Below, in pieces: positions 25,292-38,210 of a stretch of 64,000 bases of DNA. Numbering within the stretch: position 1 is the first letter of the stretch; every line of letters starts with the position of its first letter. The position numbers were made by a program, and so were the translations under genes. The stretch is from an uncultured Succinivibrio sp. (GTDB lineage Bacteria; Pseudomonadota; Gammaproteobacteria; Enterobacterales; Succinivibrionaceae): NCBI GenBank assembly GCA_900770725.1, contig CAAGLL010000067.1, forward strand, positions 62,001 through 126,000. The letters run 5' to 3'. Below the pieces are notes generated by a model. That model was not told the origin of the DNA, ran no database searches, and saw only the letters and a list, made by a program, of their open reading frames with translations.

Positions 25292-26872
25292 CTACCAGAA
25301 GTGCCACCAGGCGCGGCCGTTGTCGCGGCTTGCGATCTGCTCGAGGCGGTCGGCGATGCGGCAGCACACCGTGTTCTCGGTGTCAGGATCGCCCCATTCG
25401 ACCCCGGTGAGGATCCTCATCGCGCCGGTCACATGGGAGACCGTGTAGATGTGGAACTTGCCGTTGCGCACGGCCTCGGTCACATAGGGCCTGAGCGCGA
25501 GCTGGGGGACGCAGGAGAGCGGGATCACCACGCCCTGGGTTCCGGTGAGCCCGTGCAGGCGGCAGATCCTGAAAAAGCCCTCGATCTTCTCGTTGACGCC
25601 GCCCACCGGCTGCACGTCGCCTAGCTGGTCGACGGCTCCGGTCACCGCGAGATCCTGCCTGATGGGCAGATCGGCGAAGCTCGAGAGCACGGCGCAAAGC
25701 CCGGTGAGCGAGGCGCTGTCGCCGTCGATCTCGGTGTAGGACTGCTCGAACACCAGGCTCGCCGTTGCCGGCAGCGGCGCGGTGGCGCCGAACTCGCGCG
25801 AGAGGAAGCCGTTGATGATCATCATGGCCTTGGCGTGGATCTGGCCTGCGAGATCGGCCTTGCGCTCGATGTCGATGACATCGCCGTCGCCGCCGGCCCT
25901 CATCGAGGCGGTGATCCTCACCGGCTCGCCGTAGACGTAGGAGGTGCCGGCGGTCTCGATGACGGAGAGGCCGTTGATCTGCCCCACTTCCATGCCCTGG
26001 GTCGAGATCAGGATCTGGCTGTCGCGGTGATCGCGCAGCGCGGCCTTGGCGTCCGAGTTCATGCGGAAGTCGTACGCCCCTACGGCCTTCACCAGGCTCC
26101 TTTGCGTGATCGCGCTCCCCTTCTCAAAGGCTGAGGCCTCCTTCAAGAGCAGCTTCATGCGCCTTACGGGCAGCGCGATGTAGCGCCTGTCCCCTGCGAT
26201 GCGCGAGAGGATCGGGCAGAGCGCGGCCACGGCCTCGACCGTGCAGTCCTTGATCCCCTCATCGCGCCAGGATCTGACGAGTCCGCCTACGAGTTCGCAT
26301 GCGCCTTCTGACTGGAACTCAAGCTCGGTGTCGGCGCGCAGCGCCGTCTCAAGCGAGGGCCAGAGGGCCTCGAGGAGCGCGATGTCGGAGCTGTCACCTG
26401 TGATCAAAACCTTGAGCGAGGGGTTGGCCAGGAGGCAGGAGCGGGCCTTGAGCGCCCACTTGGGGTGGTCTGAGAAGAGCTCGGCTGGGAGCACCAGCGC
26501 GCCCTTGAGCGTCTTCAAGAGCCCAAGCTCTCCGCGCTCCCCGAAGAGATCCTGCCTTGAAGGGCAGACGAGCACGGTGGCCTTCGGGGCGCCCAGGCTC
26601 ATGAGCAGATCGCGGGCAAAGGACAGCGAGTCGACGCTCTCCTCCGGGCAGTCCAGGAGCATGATCTGGCAGGCGTCGTCCGAGAGCAGCCTGCGGCAGG
26701 CGCTGCGGGCGCGCAGCTGGAGATCCTCAAAGGGGCGGGGCTTGAGCTCGGCGGTAGTCTTGAAGGACGCCTTGCCCAGGTCGATTGAAAAGTCGGCGCG
26801 CTCAAGCTCCATCACGGCGTCGAGGGCCAAGGACTGATCCTCCTGCCCCTGGTCTTGCTTCCTGTCAGTCAA
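25292..26872 (-). CDS. Lon-like (S16) protease with degenerate ATPase region
   Basis: A 526-residue protein whose C-terminal third is a Lon-type Ser-Lys protease. Ser386 lies in DGDSAS and Lys429 in GGVNEKIEGFF, 43 residues apart, the same spacing as in E. coli Lon. The N-terminal half resembles the LonB/YcbZ group but shows no Walker A (GxxxxGKT) anywhere, so ATP-driven unfolding is doubtful. The TTG start at 26872 follows GAGG and overlaps the hpt stop by eight bases; an ATG at 26812 is the alternative. Translation coupling to hpt is likely. Substrates unknown. Confidence 0.82.
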   Translation of the reverse strand: MTDRKQDQGQEDQSLALDAVMELERADFSIDLGKASFKTTAELKPRPFEDLQLRARSACRRLLSDDACQIMLLDCPEESVDSLSFARDLLMSLGAPKATVLVCPSRQDLFGERGELGLLKTLKGALVLPAELFSDHPKWALKARSCLLANPSLKVLITGDSSDIALLEALWPSLETALRADTELEFQSEGACELVGGLVRSWRDEGIKDCTVEAVAALCPILSRIAGDRRYIALPVRRMKLLLKEASAFEKGSAITQRSLVKAVGAYDFRMNSDAKAALRDHRDSQILISTQGMEVGQINGLSVIETAGTSYVYGEPVRITASMRAGGDGDVIDIERKADLAGQIHAKAMMIINGFLSREFGATAPLPATASLVFEQSYTEIDGDSASLTGLCAVLSSFADLPIRQDLAVTGAVDQLGDVQPVGGVNEKIEGFFRICRLHGLTGTQGVVIPLSCVPQLALRPYVTEAVRNGKFHIYTVSHVTGAMRILTGVEWGDPDTENTVCCRIADRLEQIASRDNGRAWWHFW

Positions 26873-27404
26873 CGACGGCCTCGTAGATGGCGGGGAGCTG
26901 GCGGTACTTCTCCGCCAGATCGAGCCCGTAGCCCACGATGAAGCCGCGGTCGAGCACGAAGCCCGCGTAGTCGATGTCTATGGGGACCTCGCGGCGCTCG
27001 CGCTTGTCGATGAGCGCGCAGAGCCTGACGGACTTGGCGCCGCGCTCGCGGAACATCGGGATGAGCTTGCTCATGGTGACGCCCGAGTCGATGACGTCCT
27101 CGATGAAGAGCACGTTGCGCCCGCGCACGTCGACGTCCACGTCCTTGGTGATCTTGACGACCGAGGAGGTCGTGGTGCCGTCGCCGTAGGAGGAGGCGCG
27201 CAGGAAGTCGATCAGGAGATCAGGGCAGCCCTCGCCTATGGCGCGCACGAGATCGGTGAAGAAGAACACCGCGCCCTTGAGGACGCACACGCAGATGAGC
27301 TCCTGGCCCTTGTAGTCCGAGGCGATCCTCGCGCCAAGCTCGGACACCTTCTGCTGGATCTGCTCCTTGGTGTAAAGGGGCGTCAGTTTTTTCACAACCG
27401 TCAT
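26865..27404 (-). CDS. hpt: Hypoxanthine phosphoribosyltransferase
   Basis: Salvages hypoxanthine and guanine to IMP and GMP using PRPP, in the cytosol. The 179-residue protein has the PRPP loop VLFIEDVIDSGVTM (about residues 97-110), the catalytic-region LRASSYGDGTTTS, and the purine-binding end YAGFVLDRGFIVGYGLD. The ATG at 27404 has GAGGAG in front; the longer frame lacks support. It follows tamB after 10 bases and overlaps the Lon-like gene. Confidence 0.95.
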   Translation of the reverse strand: MTVVKKLTPLYTKEQIQQKVSELGARIASDYKGQELICVCVLKGAVFFFTDLVRAIGEGCPDLLIDFLRASSYGDGTTTSSVVKITKDVDVDVRGRNVLFIEDVIDSGVTMSKLIPMFRERGAKSVRLCALIDKRERREVPIDIDYAGFVLDRGFIVGYGLDLAEKYRQLPAIYEAVVD

Positions 27405-27414
27405 CGCACTCTCC

Positions 27415-30400
27415 TCAATTGAAGTCGAAGCTGTAGATGAGGTCCACAGCCTGGTCAACGGACGAAATGAACTCGGCATACAGCTTGCGCATCAGCTCGT
27501 AGCGCAGCCTGAACTCGCCTACCGAGGAGAACACGCCGTAGCCGTATGAAATCATGATCCTGTTGGTCAGGTAGCCCTGGACTCCGACCTGGGTGCTCTC
27601 GCCGCTGCCCGAGGAGCCAAACTGGAGGCCCCCCACGCCCAAGGCGTCGGAGATCGAGTTCATGAGCCCCGAGGTCGTGCCCAGGCCCAGGGCCAGCAGC
27701 AGCTGGCTGCTGCTGCTCTCCGGGTTCTCCGGGGTCTTCTCCAGGCCGTGTCCGTAGAGGAGGTACGAGAGGATCTCGTTCTGCGACATCGCGGGCCTTG
27801 AGAAGAGCGTGATCGACGGATCGGAGGCGGTGCCCTTGACGCGCACGCCGGCTACCACGTCGTCCTCCATGGACGAGGGATCGGCCACGACCTCAGCCCT
27901 GATTTTTGGATTGGTAATGTTACCATCAAACAGCGATTCTGCATAGGAAACGAGGAAGCGGTGCCCGTAGATGTCGGCCCGCCCGTTGACGAGGCTCACC
28001 TGCCCACTGGCAGAAGGTTGCGCATCGGCCTGCCCCTTCTGGATCCTCACCTCGCCCTGGGCCAGGGCCTTGAGGCCCATCGCATGGACCTGCACCTTGC
28101 TGCCTAATGCCACCGTGAGATCCATGGTCGAGCCCTCGGCGCGCGCCTGCGCCTTGGCCGCGGCGGCGCGGCGCTCCTCGATCATCTCCTGCGCCCCGCC
28201 TGATCCCACGATCACCTCGTCAGGCGAGGGGGCGGTCCCGCTCTCGCCCATGCTGCTCACGCGCACGTCGGCCGAGGGGATGAAGACCCGGCCCTTGATC
28301 CCGGGGGAGGCGCCGAGGGTTGCGGTGGCGTCGATGTCGGCCTGGCACTCGCCGTAGCCCATGAGCAGCACCGGGAGGGCGCGCGAGGTGATGGCGATGC
28401 TCCCGCGCGCGCCGTCAGACCAGTCAAGGGGCCCGCTCAGGGACACGCTGCCCTGGTTCATGCCCACCCGCCCGTTCAGCGTGCCGCCCTGCCCGTTTGC
28501 CGCGAGGTCGAAGCGGAAGGAGTCGATCCTGCCTATGTCATAGCGGGGCTCCGCCGAGCCGCTGGCCCCGGCCGACCCGAAGATGAGCGGGTGCGCAAGC
28601 GTGCCGCCGAAGCGCAGGTCCGCGCGCGCCGTGCCGTCAAGCTCGTTGAATCCGCCGCCCAGGTGGCGCAGGCGCGAGAGCACGAGCGAGTCGACCTTGA
28701 GGGTGCCCGAAAGCCGCCTGGCCCCGCGCGGATCGCCCACAGTGAGCGAGGCGAGGATGTTGCCACCGCCGCGCTTGATGGCCGCGTCGAGATCGAAGGT
28801 GATGCCTCCATGGCCTCCCGTGGCGCCAAGCTTCAAGCGGTCGAAGGCGAAGGCGGCGTCCGGGGCGGCGATGCGCGCGCCTGAGACGGTGATCGCCGCA
28901 TCGAGCTTGGGCGATGACGGGGATCCGCCGAGGCTCACCTGCCCGTCGGCGGTGCCTGAGAGATCCCACTTGGGGGGCAGGAGCTTCTTGAAGGCATCAA
29001 GCGAGAGCGCCTTGATGGCAGCCTTGAAATCCAAGGCCTTCGGGGAGAAGCGCGCCTCGGAGAGCTCAAGCGAGCCCTGGCCGCGCAGCGAGGCGGCGCC
29101 GGCGCGGCCCTCGAGGGTCTTCAGGTTGAATGAAAGCGGCACCGCCGAGCCCAGGGTGATGGTCTGCGCGAACTCGCTTTGGAGTATGAAGTCGCTTAAC
29201 GAGCCGCGCCACTCGAGCTTCTTGGGATCGAGCGCGCCGTTCAGGCTCAGGAAGCCGCCGTTGCGCCCGGCGCAGCTGACCACGGCAGAGTGGCTTGAGA
29301 GCGAGCCGTTGACATCGAGCGCGCATTTCTTCGAGGGGGTGAGGCCCGGGGCGAAGCGCGCCTCCTCGGAGAGCAGCGTGAGCGCTCCCATGCCCCGCCC
29401 GGCGTCGGCGGTGGCCGAGAGCGTGATCCCCGTGAACTCGTGGGTGCCGAGCCTGATCTCCTTTGAGGTCGCGGCGATGCGCCCCTCGGGGTTTCGGATG
29501 TCCCCTGCAAGCGCGAGGCTCCCGGAGATGGCGCCACGGGCAGTGGGGATCAGGCGCGAGAGATCAGCTATGTCGAATTTTCCTGAGAGATCCGACTGCT
29601 CCCCGGCAAGGCCTGAGAGCGCAAGCGTTCCTGCGGCGTCATGGAAGGAGAGCCATTCGGCGCCGACGCCCTCCTTTCCAACCCAGAGCGACTTTGCCGA
29701 GAAAGTCGGCGCAAGGCGGCCTGCTGCAAAGCCGCCCTTGAGATCCGAAAGCTCGACCTCGGCCTGGCCCCCGTCAAGCTTGACCATGGCATCTGCAGAG
29801 GCCCAGGTCCTGCCGGTGAGGAAGGGGGCGGCCTTGTGCGGATCGTCGGAGGAGAGCTCCGCCCTGCCTGAGAACACGGTCTTGCCTGCAAGCGAGGCCC
29901 TGCCGTCAAGCGAGGCCTTGAAGGGCGAGCCCATGTAGGAGCCTGAGGCCTTGAGGCTCCTGAGCACGGGCGAGAACTCCTCGAGTGCGCCCGTGGCCTC
30001 GGCCCTCACTTTTTCAAGCCCGTAGCCTGAGACGGTGCCTGAGGCCCTGGCCTCAAGATCTTGCGCCAGCAAGCCCTTCACCGAGGCCTGCCCGTCCTCC
30101 ACGCGCACGCCGCATGATGAGGCTGGGATCCTGACCGCCTCTGCTACTGCGTCGGCCGGATCGGGATCGTCCAGGAGATCGGGCTTTGCCGCCTGCGCCT
30201 GCCCTGCGATGGAGGGCGGCATCCACAGCGGCCAGACAGCAAGCGGGGATGAGGCCTCGGCCTCGAAGGGGAAGAGCCCGGAGAGCGTGTTGATGCGCGC
30301 AAAGGCCTTGGAGGGCAGCGGCAGCTCGTTTTCAGCCTGCGCCTTGAGATCGGTGAGATCGCCCTTGATAGCCGCAGTGCCGGAAAGCCCCTCAAGCGAT

Positions 30401-31329
30401 CCCATGAAGCGCTCCCTGGCGGCCTCATCCTGCGCGCCGCGGTAGGTGAGCTTGAAATCCATGCCGAAGTAGCGCGAGAAGTCCATGCTGCCTGAAAGCC
30501 CCGCGTGCCCCCACTCGTGGCTGATGCCGATGCGCTTGACCTTGAGGAGGTGGCCCTTCCAGATGGCGTCGACGTAGGCGTCGAAGGTCCCGGTGTCAAA
30601 GCCGTCCATGTGGTAGCGGCCGCGCTTTATGAGCAGGTTCCTAATCTCGGTGTCAAGCGGCAGGTCGATGGTCTCGAAGGGCTCGATCCCCTCCCCGCCG
30701 AAGGTCCTCACCTTGGGAAGCGGATCAGACTTGCCGTCCCCCTGGTACTTCAAGTGCACCTCGACGCCCTCAAGAGTGCCGCCCAGCACCCCGGCGTAGT
30801 CGCCGCCGCAGGAGGCCGAGAGATCGGTCTTTTCCGAGAGCACGTCCACGATCTCGGATCTGTAGGCGAAATTGGGGGCGATGATGTGGCGCACCACGGC
30901 CTTGACCGGGATGTCGATGCGGAAGGGCCCGGAGGATGGCGCATCCTCAGGAGGCTGCGCCGCCTCCTGCCCATCAGGCGTGGGCTCGAGCAGCACCTGA
31001 AGCGAGGGGGCGGTGAGGCGCGCTACCTCGAGCGTGCCGGTTGTGAGGTAGCGCCTGAGCGAATAGCGGATCGAGAAGCTGTCGGCGCTCACGCGCACCG
31101 TGCCCGGCACCTCGACGCAAAACGCGCCGTCGGAGTCGAAGCCGTGGGCGAGGCTGCCTGACTTGATCCGCATGTCGATCGTGGCCGTGCCCTGGAGCGC
31201 CCTCGATGCGGCCTTGAGCGCGAGGTTCGCCCCGTCGGTGGTGTATAGGAGGTACCACAAAAGCATCGCGGCAAGCCCCAGGGCGGCAAACGCGATGGCG
31301 CAGGCGGAGGCTAGCAGGATGCGGCGCAT
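27415..31329 (-). CDS. tamB: Translocation and assembly module protein TamB
   Basis: Inner-membrane-anchored AsmA-like protein that spans the periplasm and works with TamA in outer-membrane protein or lipid delivery. It has 1304 residues, close to the family norm. An N-terminal anchor (LLASACAIAFAALGLAAMLLWYLLY, within residues 4-28) is followed by long beta-rich repeats. The conserved DUF490 C-terminus is recognisable by NPKIRAEVVADPSS, LFSRPAMSQNEILSYLLYG and GYGVFSSVGEFRLRYEL, and the protein ends in SFDFN. Its ATG is one base after the tamA stop codon (TGACATG), so translation is coupled. Confidence 0.94.
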   Translation of the reverse strand: MRRILLASACAIAFAALGLAAMLLWYLLYTTDGANLALKAASRALQGTATIDMRIKSGSLAHGFDSDGAFCVEVPGTVRVSADSFSIRYSLRRYLTTGTLEVARLTAPSLQVLLEPTPDGQEAAQPPEDAPSSGPFRIDIPVKAVVRHIIAPNFAYRSEIVDVLSEKTDLSASCGGDYAGVLGGTLEGVEVHLKYQGDGKSDPLPKVRTFGGEGIEPFETIDLPLDTEIRNLLIKRGRYHMDGFDTGTFDAYVDAIWKGHLLKVKRIGISHEWGHAGLSGSMDFSRYFGMDFKLTYRGAQDEAARERFMGSLEGLSGTAAIKGDLTDLKAQAENELPLPSKAFARINTLSGLFPFEAEASSPLAVWPLWMPPSIAGQAQAAKPDLLDDPDPADAVAEAVRIPASSCGVRVEDGQASVKGLLAQDLEARASGTVSGYGLEKVRAEATGALEEFSPVLRSLKASGSYMGSPFKASLDGRASLAGKTVFSGRAELSSDDPHKAAPFLTGRTWASADAMVKLDGGQAEVELSDLKGGFAAGRLAPTFSAKSLWVGKEGVGAEWLSFHDAAGTLALSGLAGEQSDLSGKFDIADLSRLIPTARGAISGSLALAGDIRNPEGRIAATSKEIRLGTHEFTGITLSATADAGRGMGALTLLSEEARFAPGLTPSKKCALDVNGSLSSHSAVVSCAGRNGGFLSLNGALDPKKLEWRGSLSDFILQSEFAQTITLGSAVPLSFNLKTLEGRAGAASLRGQGSLELSEARFSPKALDFKAAIKALSLDAFKKLLPPKWDLSGTADGQVSLGGSPSSPKLDAAITVSGARIAAPDAAFAFDRLKLGATGGHGGITFDLDAAIKRGGGNILASLTVGDPRGARRLSGTLKVDSLVLSRLRHLGGGFNELDGTARADLRFGGTLAHPLIFGSAGASGSAEPRYDIGRIDSFRFDLAANGQGGTLNGRVGMNQGSVSLSGPLDWSDGARGSIAITSRALPVLLMGYGECQADIDATATLGASPGIKGRVFIPSADVRVSSMGESGTAPSPDEVIVGSGGAQEMIEERRAAAAKAQARAEGSTMDLTVALGSKVQVHAMGLKALAQGEVRIQKGQADAQPSASGQVSLVNGRADIYGHRFLVSYAESLFDGNITNPKIRAEVVADPSSMEDDVVAGVRVKGTASDPSITLFSRPAMSQNEILSYLLYGHGLEKTPENPESSSSQLLLALGLGTTSGLMNSISDALGVGGLQFGSSGSGESTQVGVQGYLTNRIMISYGYGVFSSVGEFRLRYELMRKLYAEFISSVDQAVDLIYSFDFN

Positions 31330-31330
31330 G

Positions 31331-33106
31331 TCAGAACTCCGGGCCGAAGGCGAAATGCAGCTTGAAGCTGGTGTCGGAATCGCTGATCCCGGCTGCCAGG
31401 TCCACCCTCACCGTGCCAAAGCGCGAGGGGTAGCGGTAGCCGATGCCCGGGCCGTAGAGCATGTCGCCGCCGCCTAGGTGGTTGTAGGCCTTGCCCGCGT
31501 CGAGGAACACCGCGCCGCGCTGGGAGGAGGAGCCCAGCGGGAACTGGAACTCCACCGAGCCCACGGTGAGGTAGCGCCCGCCGGTGAGCAGTCCGTACTG
31601 GCGCGGCGACTGCGAGAGGTAGGAGAAGCCGCGCACCGAGTTGTCGCCGCCTGCGAAGAAGCGCAGCGAAGGCGGGATCTTCATGGCGTCAGAGCCCGTG
31701 TTCCAGCCCTGGGTGAAGCGCAGGAGGAGCCTGGTGCGCGGGGTGGGGCTCGTGATGGCGCGCATCCTCACGACGGCCCGGAAGAAGTCGTAGTCCGAGA
31801 AGAGCTTGGAGCCTCCTGAGAGATCGACTGAGATGTCGTAGGCGCGCGCGGGATCGCTGCCGCCGCTGCTCTCGCGCCTCTGCAGCAGGATCCCCGGCAT
31901 GAAGTCCACGGCCGTGCCATTCTCGGCGCCCTGGGTGTAGTCCTCGTACTCGGCCCGAAGAGACCAGTCGCGCCTCCACTTGCCGGTGTGGTTTGCAACA
32001 TAGTGGAACGAGGCGTGCGAGATGTCGGACTTCGTGTCGTTGAAGTCGGTGTGCAGCTGCGCCAGGCGCAGGTAGTAGTAGTCGAGGTTCGGGTCCTTGC
32101 GCGGGATCTTGTAGATGGCCTCGGCGTTCTGCTTTACAGAGGAGATCCTCGCGTAAGTGGAAAGCGTGTGCCCGGCGCTGTTCAAAAGCGGCTTGTCCCA
32201 CTCGGCGAGCACTCGCACGCGCTCGTCGGTCGAGTAGCCGATGCCCAGGCGCATCACGTTCCTGGGGCGGCGCTCGAGCTTGAGCTCCATCGGCAGGCGG
32301 TAGCCCTGCTTGAGATCGGGCCTTGGCTGGAAGTCCACCGATCTGTAGTACCCAGTCTGGGACATCGCCGCCTGGAAGTCGCGGATCTTGCGGGAGGAGA
32401 AGGGCGTCCCCTCATCCAGGTTGTAGAGCCTGGCGGCGGGCTTTAAAAGCTCGCGCGTGGCGTCGTCGGCGATGAGCGCGCCGAAGCTGTAGCGCCTGCC
32501 GGTGTCGAGCACCAGCTCGATGTCCGCGCAGTTCTGCTCCTCGTAGACCATGATGCGCGAGTAGATGAGCTTGGAGTCGAAGAACCCCAGCTGCAGGGCG
32601 TTCTGCTGCAGCGCCTTCTTGAGCTCCTCGTACTTGCCGTGGTCGATGGGCGCGTAGGACTTGAGGCCGCTGTGTTCGATGATCCGCTCAAAGGATCTGT
32701 AGCTGGCCCCTTCTCCCAGGATCTCGATGTCCGCCTCGCGGATGAAGAGCCGCTTGCCTGGATCTATCGAGACGTCCACGGTGCGCGACGGGCCGTCCTT
32801 CTTTGGAAAGCCGAGCTTGATCTTCGGGTGGTAGTAGCCGCAGGCGCGCAGCGCCTGCCCGGTCTTGTCGAGGATCTCGCGGCGGAAGACGAAGGCGCGG
32901 TTCTTGGCGATGGGCGGCATGGCGCCCAAGGTGAGCTCGACGTTCTCGCGCAGCTCCCCGGACACCCCGCTTACGGCAAAGGAGATGCGGTCGGAGCCTT
33001 GGCGCGGGGCCTTGGATGACGAGCAGGCGGCAAGGCAGAGCGCGGCGGAGACTGCCGAGGCAAGCAGCAACGCGCGCGCAAGGGAAGGCTGTGACCGCAA
33101 CTGCAT
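31331..33106 (-). CDS. tamA: Translocation and assembly module protein TamA (Omp85 family)
   Basis: Outer-membrane beta-barrel of the Omp85 family, partner of TamB. The 591-residue protein has POTRA domains (about residues 40-290: ELRENVELTLGAMPP, DVSIDPGKRLFIREADIEI) and a 16-strand-type barrel. The conserved loop motif is RFFAGGDNSVRGFSY, and the C-terminal strand ends FAFGPEF with terminal Phe. The N-terminus is unusual: the signal peptide ends LAAC-SSS (Cys28), a good lipobox, whereas typical TamA proteins use an ordinary signal peptide. GGAG lies 11 bases before the ATG. Confidence 0.93.
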   Translation of the reverse strand: MQLRSQPSLARALLLASAVSAALCLAACSSSKAPRQGSDRISFAVSGVSGELRENVELTLGAMPPIAKNRAFVFRREILDKTGQALRACGYYHPKIKLGFPKKDGPSRTVDVSIDPGKRLFIREADIEILGEGASYRSFERIIEHSGLKSYAPIDHGKYEELKKALQQNALQLGFFDSKLIYSRIMVYEEQNCADIELVLDTGRRYSFGALIADDATRELLKPAARLYNLDEGTPFSSRKIRDFQAAMSQTGYYRSVDFQPRPDLKQGYRLPMELKLERRPRNVMRLGIGYSTDERVRVLAEWDKPLLNSAGHTLSTYARISSVKQNAEAIYKIPRKDPNLDYYYLRLAQLHTDFNDTKSDISHASFHYVANHTGKWRRDWSLRAEYEDYTQGAENGTAVDFMPGILLQRRESSGGSDPARAYDISVDLSGGSKLFSDYDFFRAVVRMRAITSPTPRTRLLLRFTQGWNTGSDAMKIPPSLRFFAGGDNSVRGFSYLSQSPRQYGLLTGGRYLTVGSVEFQFPLGSSSQRGAVFLDAGKAYNHLGGGDMLYGPGIGYRYPSRFGTVRVDLAAGISDSDTSFKLHFAFGPEF

Positions 33107-33274
33107 CTATTAATAAGCTCCAAAGCACCGTTTTCCGCCAAGGCCGCGGCTCTCAGGCGGCGCCCACCTATTCTGCCGCTTTGCACGCCGGTGCGCCACC
33201 TTGATCATACGTCAGCGCCCCGCTGTCCGCACTCCGCGAGCGCGCAAGGCTTTCGCGCGCCATCCCTTGCTCTC

Positions 33275-33314
33275 ATGCGGCGCCGGCGGTGGCGCCGCAT
33301 CGTTGTGCTAGAAT
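33275..33314 (+). promoter_or_regulatory. Putative carA promoter with 10-base palindrome
   Basis: A perfect inverted repeat, ATGCGGCGCC (33275-33284) with GGCGCCGCAT (33291-33300), is followed five bases later by the extended -10 TGCTAGAAT (33306-33314). The palindrome occupies the -35 position and could be an operator. The leader to the carA start would be about 70 bases. Confidence 0.5.
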
Positions 33315-33390
33315 GTTGCGGACATGAGACCATGACTCCAGAAGAGCGGTGTCCTGTCACACTTTCAAATAACGCAACTTGGGGGCAATT

Positions 33391-34527
33391 GTGGTCGCAT
33401 CCGCAATCCTGGCTCTCGCCGACGGCACGGTATTCCATGGCAAGGCCTTCGGGGCCGAGGCCACGACCGTCGGGGAAGTCGTATTCAACACGTCCATGAC
33501 CGGCTACCAGGAGATCCTCACCGATCCTTCCTACGCAAGCCAGATCGTCACTCTCACCTATCCTCACATCGGCAATTACGGCACCAACGGCGAAGACGTC
33601 GAATCCTCGCAGATCTTCGCGATGGGCCTGGTGATCCGCGACCTTTCAATCACCCAGTCGAACTTCCGCAGCACCGAGAGCTTGAGCGACTTCCTCAAGC
33701 GCCACGGCAAGCCCGGGATCTACGGCATCGACACCCGCATGCTCACGAGGATCCTGCGCGACAAGGGCGCGCAGAACGCCTGCCTGAGCACCGATCCGCG
33801 CGTGGGCGACGACGAGGCCCTCGCGAAGGCCCGCGCCTTCCCCGGGATCAAGGGCATGGACCTTGCCAAGGTCGTCTCCTGCAAGGAGCGCTACGAGTGG
33901 TGCGAGGGCACCTGGAAGCTGGGCGAGGGCTACTCGAGGCCCAATCCGTCCAAGTTCAAGGTCGTCGCCTACGACTTCGGCATCAAGCGCAACATCCTCA
34001 GGCTGCTGTGCGACCGCGGCTGCCGCGTGACCGTGGTGCCGGCCATGACCCCGGCCTCCGAGGTGCTCGCGATGGATCCCGACGGGATCTTCCTTTCAAA
34101 CGGCCCTGGCGATCCGGAGCCCTGCACCTACGCGCAGGACGCCATCAGGGAGTTCCTCAAGGCCAGGGTGCCGGTGTTCGGCATCTGCCTTGGGCACCAG
34201 CTGCTCTCGCTCTCCTCCGGAGCCAAGACCATCAAGATGAAGTGCGGCCACCACGGCGCCAACCACCCGGTCAAGGAGCTTGAGACCGGGCGCGTGCTCA
34301 TCACCTCCCAGAACCACGGCTTCGCCGTGGACAAGGACTCGCTGCCGCCGTGCCTCAAGGCCACTCACGTCTCGCTCTTCGACGGGACGCTGCAGGGCGT
34401 GGAGCGCACCGACGTCCCGGCCTTCAGCTTCCAGGGGCATCCCGAGGCGAGCCCGGGGCCGCATGATCCGCAGCCGCTGTTCGACCATTTCGTCGAGCTC
34501 ATGACCAAGTACCGTCAGAAAGCATAG
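33391..34527 (+). CDS. carA: Carbamoyl-phosphate synthase small subunit
   Basis: Glutamine amidotransferase subunit that supplies ammonia to CarB for carbamoyl phosphate, the precursor of arginine and pyrimidines. The GTG at 33391 follows GGGGG and gives VASAILALADGTVFHG, the usual beginning; 378 residues. The class I amidotransferase triad is visible: Cys266 in FGICLGHQLL, and the His and Glu in FQGHPEASPGPHD. The N-terminal domain carries NTSMTGYQEILTDPSY. It is ten bases before carB. Confidence 0.97.
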   Translation: MVASAILALADGTVFHGKAFGAEATTVGEVVFNTSMTGYQEILTDPSYASQIVTLTYPHIGNYGTNGEDVESSQIFAMGLVIRDLSITQSNFRSTESLSDFLKRHGKPGIYGIDTRMLTRILRDKGAQNACLSTDPRVGDDEALAKARAFPGIKGMDLAKVVSCKERYEWCEGTWKLGEGYSRPNPSKFKVVAYDFGIKRNILRLLCDRGCRVTVVPAMTPASEVLAMDPDGIFLSNGPGDPEPCTYAQDAIREFLKARVPVFGICLGHQLLSLSSGAKTIKMKCGHHGANHPVKELETGRVLITSQNHGFAVDKDSLPPCLKATHVSLFDGTLQGVERTDVPAFSFQGHPEASPGPHDPQPLFDHFVELMTKYRQKA

Positions 34528-34536
34528 GAGGGGGCG

Positions 34537-37761
<3,225 letters not shown>

Positions 37762-37780
37762 GCCCCAAGGCACTGTGAAG

Positions 37781-37815
37781 GAGGGCCTGCGCCGATGGCG
37801 CGGGCCCTCTTGTTT
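37781..37815 (+). terminator. Terminator after carB
   Basis: GAGGGCCTGCGCC (37781-37793) pairs with GGCGCGGGCCCTC (37797-37809) with one G-T pair and a GAT loop, followed by TTGTTT. It begins 20 bases after the carB stop. Confidence 0.85.
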
Positions 37816-37977
37816 AAGGCTGCTGAACCTATCCAGGCTTGCCAAAGCCGCTCTTATGCGGTGATCGCGACATGGGATCCCGTGCTGATCGCTGCTGCGG
37901 CGCCTGGCGCTTTCAATTCCGCAATCGCGCTTTTGGTGCCGGTGGCGTTTTTCCTGCCCAAAAAGAGGCAGCGATCA

Positions 37978-37994
37978 TGCACTTTTTGTGTGCA
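37978..37994. promoter_or_regulatory. NtrC-like enhancer dyad upstream of glnA
   Basis: TGCACTTTTTGTGTGCA matches the NtrC pattern TGCAC-N7-GTGCA exactly in its arms. It lies about 290 bases before glnA and overlaps the -35 position of a CATAAT -10-like element, an arrangement like E. coli glnAp1. A downstream sigma54 promoter was not recognised, so the assignment rests on the dyad and the neighbouring gene. Confidence 0.45.
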
Positions 37995-38210
37995 ATCACC
38001 CATAATGTCCAACAAGGGGCAATTTTTGCAAAAGCCTTTAAAAAACAAGGCTTGCATCAAAAGCGTGATCGCCCCTGCAAATCCGCCGGCACCGGATTCC
38101 GGCGCAAATTCGGATCTTGCTTTTGGAGATCATAAAGTTAGCTTGAAACGATTCATCGTGGTGCAAAGTGCCCGACAGCGGATCTTTTTGGAGCCGATTT
38201 TGGATCTTCT

